Shown here one piece after another: positions 42,301 through 50,641 of a stretch of DNA of 64,000 nucleotides (positions within the stretch are counted from its first letter, which is position 1; each line of letters begins with the position of its first letter). The notes beneath the pieces are model-generated. The model ran no database searches. It was given only the letters and a program-made list of their open reading frames with translations, and had not been told where the DNA came from. The stretch is from Tritrichomonas musculus (Eukaryota > Parabasalia > Tritrichomonadida > Tritrichomonadidae). Location of the stretch: assembly GCA_039105265.1 (NCBI GenBank), contig JAPFFF010000020.1, forward strand, positions 2,373,001 to 2,437,000, written 5' to 3'. Made by a program: the position numbers and the translations under genes.

Positions 42301-42804
42301 ATACTTCCTGAACGGTCCAGGAACATGAAGCCGGACATCTGGTTCATCGAGGAAGACGTTCATACGCACAAAAGAACAATTAACATTATAGAAATTACCT
42401 GCCCATATGGTATGCAGACAGACACAGCACAAGGAAGGAGATCTTCTTTAGAAATCAGAGAAGAAGAAAAAGTTAACAAATACAGTAAACTAATTGATGA
42501 CATCAAAGATACATGGAGCATTGATTCAAACCTTTATGTAATTGTGGTTTCCTCACTCGGCGCAATTACTAAAAACACTGTAAAAACTCTGAAGAAACTC
42601 TTCATCACAAAAGAACGAAGTAAGCTTATAGCTAAGCGTTGTGTTATAGCCGCGATAAGAGGTTCATGGGCCATTTTCAATGGCAGAGACATTAGAAATT
42701 CAACCAACAACAGAAATAAAAACGCATCAGACGATACTGACCACATTTCTTCTAATGACCTCATTGATGAGGAGGATGGAGACATCCTTAATAATGATAA
42801 CTAA
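36367..42804 (+). CDS. R2-type retrotransposon polyprotein: C2H2 fingers, RT, restriction-like endonuclease
   Basis: The frame is open from inside the tRNA, but the first ATG within the element is 36367 (2145 residues). Residue numbers here count from the open frame at 36202. Order: polar N-terminus; eighteen 18-residue repeats (170-493); Ser/Asn-rich linker; three C2H2 fingers (C-P-H-C ~725, C-T-E-V-G-C ~795, C-P-F-C ~855); acidic linker; RT with W-R-P-I-S-L-T, D-F-A-N-A-F, R-Q-G-C-P-F-S-P and F-A-D-D (~1590); CCHC knuckle C-R-A-C-G-D ... H-R-L-N-K-C (~1971); endonuclease P-D-I-W ... I-I-E-I-T-C-P. By family mechanism the endonuclease nicks the target and RT primes from it. All catalytic motifs are present with no stops, so it may be active. 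Confidence 0.9.
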   Translation: MVDQSSRFIEGGFMSFEPTAEAVSHDPSAFPSCANEFSIGPNINSPHYCPAPTVALRPPISQENPTHNCSTTPIIEFPESDPIDPNSFVHSPPEAYFCNNENISNVNVNFELNEANLNTMANVVHHDVDVNEQVVNSIANVVHHNVLVNHGILNSAARVDNHIVDVQQQVLQTQAIVNHHNIEVKENTLNSVANVESNLIEVKSNTIKSIANVDNHELEVKTNTIKTITEVDNHKLDIRNNTIESIANVDNHEIKVNKNDIISAVNVDNHKVLVKKHDYSSIADVECHFLDIQKNNIKSIANIDNHYIDIHKNDNRSIANVDNHYVDVISNDQRSIARVDNHLVDVQERTHNSTALVQHHEVNVLNELCSSTALVQSNQINVNEMTLTNTANIYSNNIKVNHQIIPSTAEVQNHKVNIVEKTLQSTIAVPKFVVNVTEKEVPINISTENIANQLLCSILQATNQITNKNLTPVSNDKSSIGIQSILDNEECHEIIAASRPHGRPSKKSIPYSSMNATKPYSSRCSIIDDGENQRPAQAVTDVSDIDEGERSEVASTTTESSNSSQSVPNSNRNINDNQLRGHNNRDNDRRDNSPSDASSGAEEDEGNLTPESLERDLREVSSYEDLKRVRRKWNHKLVDASLWGSNVDVVENPVMWNVVISSEWPGVGRFICPHCLTHADDVHANIRNHLEREHGTVPIDTLHNATIAKIIGRSHLWKLCREDNEDVIIESVYTCTEVGCNYFTNVRKNYLSHIRSHAQLKDLVQKFGAFWGPIIDRAKTGKMLKAADIFRERMGFGCPFCDDYIACSENNFSAHISQKHSNVRIEGVERPTPTRIRLIPMITHESNDIDEIAPGLDFVRLSRRREPRVNRRANDNNQQQHENEPSTENTQIPQITRSIDHNTQDERLNSSVSSSQPTQQSQTQIINEHRQEDPADVLGLNFDNNTSHNSVNIINANLPSDSDDDDGTHSLRSESIMDTLTPDEMAVEEVEEEIHYDKEELLRKAVKWLRKCEEEEENGVSLPRLKARQRKRVIVPIRNLFETKITELIKFIKFRDMDDDDWTITEGILARISLLIRKCIRTSLKIPINNTKKKKVRNRDLEYNRSTLTVKRIFQLTELSDLLEKLSEISDTRETAANRNSIANIERRIVDCIQQTDAGVVNELFGGRSIENVRRFLNDSEEHRDSKLKWLHGCIIKEERNYEVLRGHRHEKTIQEFYREDARRCAEWFIYGTVSPECKVPLENFVNHFRNEWRRSGDYNQDSPLLNLDPSIDEETQHWMLKKLSDQDSIGKVIRSKANMSAAGPDAISNVVWKSNVNVTCKLVSRLMKAMLASGKSPSAWKRSRTIMLYKKGDSDNVKSWRPISLTPTLYRIVMGHVANVVQDANKRNPIFSCAQKGFVANVNGCSEHIGVLNELFSHATRNKKDINVVTLDFANAFGSVDHRQIVNSLVSLGFPKPFCRWIKDLYNENVTTISVNGENSQMIPMERGVRQGCPFSPILFNLCLEPLLRELLSNHKADGYRIDDLSFNVQAFADDVVLISHNTEQMRSMLRTVQSFCSVTGMKLTGSKCKWLSYIMKDGRRVSSSDTLEINEDEIKSINISDCIKYLGAPIATNRTSKMKFSENLLIKVRHQINQLLLSPLTLSQSLDAIRRLIIPQLDFVFMNGVLSLSFVKKLDENIRGLIQKKIKCPGLPIEVVHSDWKNGGMNIPRLEHRLELLQIRSFLGLVTSKDERIRNLIKHNIIDEAHKRHFLRSDDNSFIGFNKTSLGSTNALKTNTTFTRALQAADKLNISIKVEDEGQNDPESLDWISDSPLTIFKLTTAVDNDGKIINAKSFLPTMNLLLDEQYSSDLSSKEFRCHSFDSLKNSKLSNFFIGNCNAPTSDCLVKFAFQARTNSLLTEEVEHKRNLNPSDKCRACGDRFTGSLMHRLNKCNASMVRITARHNAIARVISDGLKDMLGFNCPPLNENSTVFIRDEEILPERSRNMKPDIWFIEEDVHTHKRTINIIEITCPYGMQTDTAQGRRSSLEIREEEKVNKYSKLIDDIKDTWSIDSNLYVIVVSSLGAITKNTVKTLKKLFITKERSKLIAKRCVIAAIRGSWAIFNGRDIRNSTNNRNKNASDDTDHISSNDLIDEEDGDILNNDN
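36709..37680 (+). repeat. eighteen tandem 54-bp units coding 18-residue repeats
   Basis: Consensus is close to N-T-I-x-S-I-A-N-V-D-N-H-x-[IV]-x-V-x-x. All units are exactly 54 bp, with the last few diverged. Alternating hydrophobic and polar residues suggest two short beta strands per unit, hence a beta-solenoid. Such a domain is not part of the usual R2 architecture as I know it. Confidence 0.9.
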
Positions 42805-42888
42805 TTCTGTATTAGTTTAATTTATATTCTTTATTTATTACTCTAATGCTTATATATCTCAATAAACACTTAAATTCCAGCAGCGCGG

Positions 42889-43008
42889 ATTTTTTTTTCG
42901 TCAAATTTAAAGAATCACACCTGGTAACTTTTTACACAAGATTCGAAATCTACGCATGTTCCTCAATCGATTGGTGGCCTTGGTTCTATAAATCAATCTA
43001 ACACTTAA
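42889..43008 (+). mobile_element. 120-bp internally deleted copy of the tRNA-targeted retrotransposon
   Basis: Directly after the second target copy comes the first ~110 bp of the element (compare 36243-36353), joined to only the last ~9 bp of its 3' end (AACACTTAA). A third target copy follows at 43009-43023 with a T-tract. It differs from the full element by a few substitutions (for example CTGGTAAC for TAGCCAAC). It is a minimal derivative retaining both ends. Confidence 0.88.
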
Positions 43009-43064
43009 ATTCCAGCAGCGCGGTTTTTTTTTTTTTTTGTTTTGTTTTAAATATATCAGAATTC

Positions 43065-43247
43065 TTGATAACAAATATCAATTTTTCAAAAGAATTGAAA
43101 GCAATTTGTCGACTAATCTTAAAGATAGCTAATAATCATCGCATAGAAAATGACCTTTTTGCAAAAATAGAAAAAATTCTTCTATATTTTAAGAGGTATG
43201 TCAACCAAAGAAACTATTCAAAAAGTTCATTTTTTCATGCTCCATAG
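43065..43247 (+). pseudogene. fragment of a DUF3447-type ankyrin gene
   Basis: The frame reads E-L-K-A-I-C-R-L-I-L-K-I-A-N-N-H-R, then K-I-E-K-I-L-L-Y-F-K-R-Y. It matches residues ~58-100 of the protein at 36052 (E-F-K-A-L-L-Q-L-I-M-S-I-V-N-N-H, then V-E-R-V-L-R-Q-F-K). Only about 60 codons remain, on the opposite strand to its relative. It may be the original gene 3' of the tRNA site, now decayed. Confidence 0.6.
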
Positions 43248-43659
43248 CTCGATAAAAAAAAGTTTTGATGTATAAATATAATAAAAATATTTTTGCTTTC
43301 TTCATGAAAAAATGCTATTCAAGGTTTATTTCTGATTTTAAGATAACTAATATGATCATATGAATTATTTCTTTTTTTTTTTTTTTTCATATATCCTCTT
43401 ATTGAAATCCATCTTTTATTTGTTAAATTTTTATATTTATATATTTTATATTGAAGCAATGAAAATTAAGCCAATCCTTCTATTTCATTTATTAATATCA
43501 ATAATCAAACTGCTGATAAGTATAGTTTTTCTATTTTTTCCCATAAAATTCATTTAATTAAAGAATTATTTTAATTTTAAAATTATATTTATCATTTATA
43601 TTTAAATATTATTAATATTGGATGATATATTTTAATTTTTATAATATTCAATTCTTTTC
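43248..43659. other. AT-rich intergenic, nothing recognised
   Basis: Very AT-rich with a T-run at 43371-43387. No gene. Confidence 0.6.
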
Positions 43660-44507
43660 AATTGTTCACTTTTTGAAGGCTGCCACTCCATTTGCTGTAG
43701 ATTATAAACTAAGTTTTTTAATTATTACCTTATTCACAAAAAAATTGAGAGTTTTTAATTCAAACTCAGAAAGTAGGACGATAAGTAGGGACAAATTATT
43801 TTTTTTAAAATACCATATCTTTCAATTTTGAGAAGATGAAAATAAAAAAAAAAGAATATAAAAAAGTTATTTATTCAGGAAAAATGCATTTTAAATAGCT
43901 TTGGGAGCCTTTGATGGCTAAGCCCAATTGGTTAAGGTAATAGCGGGAGCCTCAACCTGAGATGAATGAAAGTAATCATGCCATTATAACTTAAAAAAAA
44001 ATATTTAGCTTTATTCAAATTTGAGAGGACGATAAGAAGGGACAAATTAAAAAACTTAGTTTAGAAGCTACTTTTTCAATTAAAATAAAAAAAAACGAAT
44101 AAGACTAAAAAATTCTGAGAAATTTATTTTTTATTTATTTTCATATTATATTTACTTTTCTAATGCTAGTGATTTGGGAATCTACATCAAAGTGTCTTAT
44201 ATAAGCTTCTCTTTTCCATCAACAATGTTTTTTCCTCTTTGGATCGCAAAATCCTGATATTGATATCTGATGAGCACCGCCTCGACGTAACAAATGCCAA
44301 GAATAATGGCTATAATTAAATCCAATTTACTCAACAGTTGCTTTTAAATGGTTTCAAAGTGTATCTCCCGAAGTTTCGACAATTAAATTTGAAAATAAAT
44401 AAAAAATTAATTTCTCAGAATTTTTTTTGTCATATCCGTTTTTTAATATTTTTATTGAAAAAGTAGCTTCTAATCTACAGCAAATGAAGAGGCGCATTCA
44501 AAAAGTG
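43660..44507. repeat. nested inverted repeats (probable MITE within a MITE)
   Basis: Outer arms: TTCACTTTTTGAAGGC with CATTTGCTGTAGATTA (43664-43706) recur inverted at 44462-44506. Inner arms of about 75 bp, starting GAAGCTACTTTTTCAAT (44074), recur inverted up to 44471. A direct repeat GGACGATAAG[TA]AGGGACAAATT occurs at 43778 and 44028. The interior minus strand (about 44345-44205) is open for ~45 codons but shows no family. Confidence 0.65.
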
Positions 44508-46368
44508 AAATTGAAAAGAATTCCAGTTTGCCGACAAACAGGTAATTTATTTGAATAAATAATAATCTCAAATTTTTTAAGATGATCAGGTTTTATTTTT
44601 CTATTAACAGCAAATGTTGAATTTAAAAGTTTTTCTATCAGGTTAATAACACTCAGTTGATCGTCAACATCAAGCGCATGGAAAAAATCTTCTTTAAATT
44701 TGTGGGGACAAAAAACATCCAATTTTTTTATATCAAATTATCAGCGCATATGCACCTATTGAAAATCCAAAAATTTTCTATGAATATAGTGGTGAGAAAA
44801 ATATGTATACATATTGAATTATATGTATACGTTATGTTTCTCTTTAAGATATTAATTACTTTTTATTTTATACTTTGAAATTATATCTTATTTCCTAATT
44901 TAATATAATTATTAAGTGTAAAAAGATTTTTGTCAAAAATTAAATGAGATATTTATGAATTTTTCAAATTAAATTATATTCAAATTTCTGAATTAACAGC
45001 CATATAACAATTGAAAATCAAGCGTATACATATTTTTCAAAGGTATACATATTATTCCGACCACTATAATAACTTTTATTTTGAAATAGAGAAAATCGAT
45101 AAATCTATTCTGTTATAAACAATATTTTAATTATTGAATATTTTTGCTAAATGAAAAAAAGTTATTATATAATATTTTTTCTAATATTTTTTGTATAATG
45201 CAAAATCATCCCATTATTCATAAATATTCAATCATTATACATTATATATATAATTATTTATAAAAAAATTGCCCAATTTTGCATATATTATCTTTTTATT
45301 TTGATATTTGAAGTTTAAGTCATTTTTTACGCAAAAATTGAATACAAATCCTATTAAAATATGTCATATATTATATACTATCAGTTATCAACTGTAGATT
45401 TGTTCACACATCGAGATTTGAATAAGCGTCAATCAGCTCAGAAAAAAAAAAATATTCTGATGTCCATTGAAATTTGAGAGAAAAAATTGAGAATATCTCA
45501 AAAATGAAATGAAATGAAATATAAAAAGATGTACATTTTTGTTCAATTTTAAATTATAGTGCCACAAAAAAAGATTGATTGAAGATTTGAATAGTTTATT
45601 TTTTATATAACACAAAAAGTTATAAAAAATAATCGCCTCAAATTTTGCATACTTTTATTTTATTAAAAAAAAAAAGATACAGGTCAATGATAAATATATT
45701 TTATGTTAAGTCTATAATATATTATAAATATAAAATATATAATTGCATTATAGAGCCAATAGTTAGATAATTATTATTAAAAAAATTGATAGATTTGAGA
45801 GGAAATTTTTTTTTCTTCATTTTTTTATTAGGTTGATAGCATTAACGAACTCTTAAAACTCTTTCATACTTACCAACCATTATGAAATATGGCATTAATT
45901 ATTTATTATAATGCATATGCAAAACATAAATGAACTATGGCAATCCACATTGTTCTTCCCAAGGAGCAAAAGGACATATGATTTTTCAGGATTTGGATAT
46001 TTCATATGGGTCAATTGAAGGCCAAATTTTGAAAAATTATCTCTCTTTTTGTTTCTTTGAGAAGAACAAAAAAGATTGATTTAAACCAAAACTTATTAAA
46101 GGAAAACGATCAAATTTTTGATAGCAAAAAAGTGTATTAAACACTTATTGAATTTTTTTTCCATCAATGTTTTTTGGTTTCACTATATTAATCATTGAAA
46201 ATTAATAAAATTCAATTAGGAAAAAACTCATACCATTTTTTGAATCTAAAAGCGTATATACGATCAAGAATTTGAATATAAAAAATTTATAACGATCATA
46301 TAAAGTATTCAAATTATATTCAATCAGTTGTCTGAGTTTTTACTTTCTGTTTATTAATTTCGTCATCA
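44508..46368. other. AT-rich intergenic
   Basis: A 74-codon reverse ORF (44498-44722) with an acidic helical segment (F-F-H-A-L-D-V-D-D-Q-L-S-V-I-N-L-I) may be a remnant of a cellular gene but is not assignable. The rest is AT-rich with A-runs and no repeats I can group. Confidence 0.5.
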
Positions 46369-46696
46369 TTGACAAATATTTCTCAATATTTGTTTGGTCA
46401 ATGCACATCATTAAAGCAAATAATAATTCCTTCTTCTGTAACATTAATTGATGAAGGAGCATTTCCAGAATGTTCATCATTGATCTATGTCTTCTTTGTC
46501 GTAAATTGGCTTTTGCGCTTTCAAAAAATGCTCATCATTGAAGAAAATAACAGTCCCTTCATCTGTAACAAAAATTGGAAATGGAGTTTTTGATGGTTGT
46601 TCCTCGCTTCTAGAAATAGAAATACCTTCTTCTTTGAGCTCTTTTAATGATATTCTCGATCATGATTATCATTTGATAAGATATAAAAATAAATGA
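46369..46696 (+). pseudogene. BspA-like leucine-rich repeat fragment, frameshifted
   Basis: The first frame has L-F-G-Q-C-T-S-L-K-Q-I-I-I-P-S-S-V-T-L-I-D-E, a classic BspA-type LRR, then degenerates. About 100 bp later another frame resumes with V-P-S-S-V-T-K-I-G-N-G-V-F-D-G-C-S-S-L-L-E-I and ends at 46696. There is no ATG at the front. BspA-like proteins form the largest trichomonad surface family; this copy is a short relic with at least one frameshift. Confidence 0.65.
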
Positions 46697-47037
46697 TATA
46701 TTTTTAAATGATATTTTGTTCTTTTTTATACGAACTTTTTGATTAAATAAGCTTGAATGTTGATAAAACTAAAGTAGACTTGTTTGATGTCCTGGACTTG
46801 AAATGTTTTCTAAGGAATGTTAAAGAAGAGGTTTTACTCAGGTGTCAAATCCGCTTTACCATTAAATACGAGAAATAAAGAGTTGATAATCATATGTATT
46901 AATTAATATGTATATTTAATAATAATAAAAATAATTTTGTAAAAAAAATATTTAATATTTATGAATATATATATGTTTAGTTATTTTATTTTTGAGAGAA
47001 AAACTGCTTTATTTTTGACCGAAAACTAACTTTTTGA
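46697..47037. other. AT-rich intergenic, nothing recognised
   Basis: 341 bp with no ORF or repeat of note. Confidence 0.6.
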
Positions 47038-47039
47038 TA

Positions 47040-48305
47040 GACTTGTTATTTTGAGAATCGATATCAAAAACGTCACTTTTTTGCATCTGATACTCGATTA
47101 TCAGTTTAAAAATCTGATATCGAGATTATCGATTATCAAGATATCATAGGTCGGCCAGAATAACGAGTTTTGTCAAAAAAAATAAAAAAACGTAGGAATA
47201 TCTTCTATTTGATATATAATATTATATGATATCTACATATTCTGTTTACCAAGTTTCATCCAATTTCTTGAGTTGAGTTTTGTGAAATTTATGTATTTTC
47301 TTTAAAATAAATAATATTAATATATCCTATAATTATCATAAAAAAAAATAATCATTTATGTTTACTTATATCTAGAATATTATATTAAATTTAGTATAAT
47401 CATTAATAAATAAATATTTATTTTATTTAACATGAAAAATGCATTTTTAAAAATACCAAAATTCAATTCTTTTTGAAAAAGTTTGGGATAATTTCCTTTA
47501 AGATTTTTTTTCTTCTTTTTCATTTTTAAGTCGACTTTTGTTGTTATGTAAGTTTTTATAATATAATAAAATAAAAATAAAAAGGAAATTTGATCTTCTA
47601 TTTTTTCTTAAATTGTATTAAATTTTTTCCATCAATTCACTGATGAATAATAAATATTTCTAAATTATTATTATATTTATATATGTTATATATAGTATAT
47701 AAATAAAGAAAATAATAAAATAACATTTAAATTTAATATATAGCAGGATATAATTATTTTAAATTCAAATTTCAAAAAAATGATGATAAAAAAAATCCAA
47801 TTCAAGAATTTCCACCAAATTTAGATGTTTTCTTAATCATATTTTCATAAAACAAATATATAAGTTTGGGAAGTTTCTAGCGTTTTTTAAAATTTCGCTT
47901 TATGTTTTTGACAAATACGTTATTTTGGCCGACCTATAAGATATCAGATATGAAATGTGATATGAAAATAATTGTAAACTTGATATCAATTACCGAGATC
48001 TCAAACAGATTTATCTTCTTTTATAATTGGTATTTGTGATTTTATAATATTTAAAAATATATAATATAATGTATTGATGTTTATTTTAAGATTAAAATCA
48101 AAAAATACATTCTTTTTTATGAAATATTTGAGATTAAAATACGATCATATATTTATCAAAAAGTTTAATTGAAAAATCTGATATCAAAAGCTGAGAAACA
48201 AAATTCTCGATCTCTGAAATCGATCTCGAGAATCTGTATATATTTATGTATCGATATCAAAAAGTCAATCAATTATCGATCTCGAGAATCGGAGAATAAC
48301 AAGTC
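47040..48305. mobile_element. MITE family B, copy 2, interrupted by another element
   Basis: Starts GACTTGTTATTTTGAGAATC, ends GGAGAATAACAAGTC, flanked by TA (47038-47039, 48306-48307). It is the reverse-complement relative of 25171-25625. Without the inserted 788 bp it would be about 478 bp, close to copy 1. Confidence 0.78.
47149..47934. mobile_element. 786-bp TIR element nested in MITE B
   Basis: Ends GGTCGGCCAGAATAACG and, inverted, GGTCGGCCAAAATAACG, with TA duplicated at 47147-47148 and 47935-47936. The TIRs extend about 28 bp (to TTTTGTCAAA). No ORF; a non-autonomous TA-target element that inserted after MITE B. Confidence 0.78.
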
Positions 48306-48307
48306 TA

Positions 48308-49080
48308 CTTTTTGATAATGACTTAGATTTCTATACGATTTTATATCAGGTAATTTAAAAGTTGTAATATCGATTGAAGATATTATATCCAATATATTCT
48401 TCCAAATCATATGGCCAATTTTTGTATATTTATGTTTTCACTTCCCTTTAAAATTTCTGTATCAGAATTTTTTTTTTTTGAATACGACATGTTAGATGAG
48501 ATGTTTTTTTTCACTATCTAAGCTTTACTGTTCCCCTTCTTTATTGTTGAATACAAACACTAAGCTTTTTTTTTTAAAAAAAAATGCCGACGATGTTTTG
48601 TTTTCAAAGAACAGCATTTTTTTGTCTAGTTATTACTAATTAAAATTAAGATTCTTAGATTTCTCTTGAATTTTCATCATTTATAAAGCAAGCGTTAACA
48701 ATAATGGTATTATTTTACTCAGTCGCTTTTATTTATTACCCTTTTACAAAATTACAAATTCTCTATCAAATATCTACTATTTTCAATCAAATGATTTAAT
48801 TCATATATGCAATTATTAATAAATTACTAAATAAACTGAATCATTCCAATGTATTAATTTATATCGGAAATATTTGTTTAAATGAATTTGAAATAACTGC
48901 ATTTCCATTTATTTTTATTATAAACTGGAAACCAAAATTCGAGCGGTGATTTTTTCTTTGAATTTCATTTGACCAAAAAATTTTATTCAAATATTTAAGT
49001 TTTATTTCTATTTTTTTTGAATATTAAAAGTTTTTTTTTCAAAGTTAAAAATTTTCAAAATTTTTATAAAATTTTTCAAA
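48308..49080. other. AT-rich intergenic; possible mariner 5' end
   Basis: No gene. The last ~150 bp upstream of 49081 are AT-rich with repeated TTTTCAAA motifs and would contain the mariner left TIR, which I could not delimit without the right end. Confidence 0.5.
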
Positions 49081-49640
49081 ATGCATTCGACAGAAACACC
49101 AGAACAAGCGATCGTTAGATTATACGATATAGAAGGATATAGTCCATGGGCAATTCGACAAGCAATAAAATGCGGTGACAAACGTGTTAATTATGTTATT
49201 GAATACTTCGAGAAAAATCATCAAGTCCCTCCTCCAAAAAAAAAGAGGCAGACCGCCAAAATATACAGTAGAAGTGCTAACTGATATCACTTCGATGACT
49301 TTGCAAAACAGAATTGTTTCAGCAAATGATATATCTTTACACTTCGAGAAAAATAATATATCTCTATCAGCTACTTCAATTAATAGATATAGAAACGACC
49401 TTTTGCATTTTGATTTTCGTGCTCCTAAAGTTAAGCAGTTTCTTTCTCAAGAGCAAATAGATTTTAGGAAAACATTTTCTTATTCAATGCTTGCCTCAAA
49501 TATTGATAGAGCTCTAATAATTTTTTCTGATGAAAGTAGATTTTGTTTTTGTAACGACGGATACTGGCGTTGGATAAGAAAAAACGACAGAACAGATAAC
49601 GTATATGATTATAAACATAAATATACCAGTAGAAACGTTA
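49081..49640 (+). pseudogene. Tc1/mariner transposase, frameshifted and cut by Mav2
   Basis: ATG 49081 opens a helix-turn-helix domain (P-E-Q-A-I-V-R-L-Y-D-I-E-G-Y-S-P-W-A-I-R-Q-A). At an A8-9 run near 49236-49244 the frame shifts, and the second frame continues R-G-R-P-P-K-Y-T-V-E-V (second HTH). The DDE core follows: I-I-F-S-D-E-S-R-F-C-F and W-R-W-I-R-K-N-D. After T-S-R-N-V the sequence changes abruptly to GC-richer Maverick DNA at about 49641, so the second and third catalytic acids are missing here. The remaining 3' half should lie beyond the right end of Mav2. Confidence 0.8.
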
Positions 49641-49679
49641 AGGGTGGCTACGAGCTAAAGCTCTCCGCACACCCTTAAC
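49637..49679. other. terminal hairpin at Mav2 left edge
   Basis: GTTAAGGGTG pairs with CACCCTTAAC; the inner GAGC-TAAA-GCTC forms a second stem. The 5' GTTA overlaps the presumed host sequence, so either the element starts a few bases earlier or the hairpin was completed by the target. The general form resembles the hairpin at 14740-14781. The following ~120 bp (to 49801) is GC-richer with no gene. Confidence 0.6.
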
Positions 49680-49801
49680 TATGCGCCAACATGGTCCCCA
49701 CAGCCATCGATAGCTCCCAACAGGTCCTTGAGAGCCAAAGTTTGGGAACAACAGCTATTTTATAATTAATTTAAGATTTTATCGGGTATGCAAATAAGAA
49801 T

Positions 49802-50143
49802 ATGTCTATTGATAAGTATTTTGACTACGCTGATGATTTCGAAATAAAGCCAGATACATGGAATCGTTATAATTGGGATAAATATCCTAGTGATATAAAG
49901 CGAATTTGGTCTAGTTGCAATGGAGCCCACATATTTAGTAAGCGACTATATTTCTTTAGTCCAAGTTACCGAATTGTATACCAAATAGGCAGCGATCCAT
50001 TACGATATCAAGAGAGAGGTGATGATACACATGTTTATTGCTTAATCGACAATAATAATAAGCGATATAGTTTATATGTTAATGATAGATTACTAGGCAG
50101 AATAAAGAATATGAATAAGATCGAATTACCTAAAATGAAATGA
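49802..50143 (+). CDS. Mav2 hypothetical, 113 aa
   Basis: ATG 49802 (MSIDKYFDYADDFE). Aromatic-rich with N-terminal W-N-R-Y-N-W-D-K-Y and C-terminal beta strands (Y-C-L-I-D-N-N-N-K-R-Y-S-L-Y-V). No motif or relative recognised in this window. It is the first gene from the Mav2 left end and co-oriented with the next three. Confidence 0.6.
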   Translation: MSIDKYFDYADDFEIKPDTWNRYNWDKYPSDIKRIWSSCNGAHIFSKRLYFFSPSYRIVYQIGSDPLRYQERGDDTHVYCLIDNNNKRYSLYVNDRLLGRIKNMNKIELPKMK

Positions 50144-50260
50144 TTATTATTTTTGTTAACACCCATTTATCCTATGTTCAGGACCACCTCAGAGGTTTCC
50201 ACCTAAATTAGCCCAAACTATTTTTAATTTAATTTTTTATTTCCCATTCATAAATATAAT

Positions 50261-50563
50261 ATGTCTACAGAAATTCTTTACCCCCAATTTGAAGATGATT
50301 TCGATGGATTCGATGAATATGTCCAATGTGTTAGCAAATATGTGCTAGCTCATAGTGACTGGATTGGTGAAATTGTTGATATCTACGATCTAGTCTACGA
50401 CTATGTCAGCCAAGATGATGAGTATTGGGATTGTGAGATTGATGAAGATTATTTGCAGAGAAAATATGATTTCGATGAGTCAGATTTAGATGATCCACGC
50501 TGTAAGGTATATATCATCACCTCAGTAGTAAGGGCTTTGTTAGCTAATAGAGCTAGCGCATAA
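50261..50563 (+). CDS. Mav2 hypothetical, acidic 100 aa
   Basis: ATG 50261 (MSTEILYPQFEDDF). Very acidic (many Asp/Glu), helical, with repeated V-x-x-Y/V-Y-D patterns and a C-terminal hydrophobic helix (V-Y-I-I-T-S-V-V-R-A-L-L-A). A DNA-mimic or scaffold role would fit such charge but is unproven. Unrecognised. Confidence 0.6.
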   Translation: MSTEILYPQFEDDFDGFDEYVQCVSKYVLAHSDWIGEIVDIYDLVYDYVSQDDEYWDCEIDEDYLQRKYDFDESDLDDPRCKVYIITSVVRALLANRASA

Positions 50564-50627
50564 ATGAATGATTATTTTTGTATCCCAATGTTTACATTTA
50601 AGTCATAGCCCAATGTTTTCAGATATT

Positions 50628-50634
50628 TATTTTT
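50628..50634 (+). promoter_or_regulatory. TATTTTT box, example; recurs before many Maverick starts
   Basis: TATTTTT occurs 6-12 bp before the ATG of seven genes: 50628, 54427, 58802, 59620, 62154, 62836 and 63476. Looser forms (CATTTTT or greater distance) occur before 4586 (reverse), 8832 (reverse) and 9118 in Mav1. Probably an element-type promoter or initiator. Confidence 0.6.
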
Positions 50635-50641
50635 GATTTAA

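Larger units (their letters stand above)
36243..42873 (+). mobile_element. R2-type non-LTR retrotransposon inserted at tRNA-Tyr 3' end
   Basis: The element lies between two copies of the 15-bp tRNA 3' end ATTCCAGCAGCGCGG (36228-36242 and 42874-42888), which is the target duplication. It has a 124-bp 5' leader, one long ORF, and a 69-bp 3' tail ending CAATAAACACTTAA without poly-A. A second, deleted copy follows in the same orientation. The RT plus restriction-like endonuclease architecture belongs to the R2/NeSL-like group, which typically hits fixed sites in rRNA or spliced-leader genes. Confidence 0.9.

Noticed and set aside
43905-43985. A second tRNA gene
   Set aside because: An A-box-like CAATTGGTTAAGG and possible acceptor pairing are present, but there is no B box and no credible anticodon arm; at best a tRNA-derived relic.
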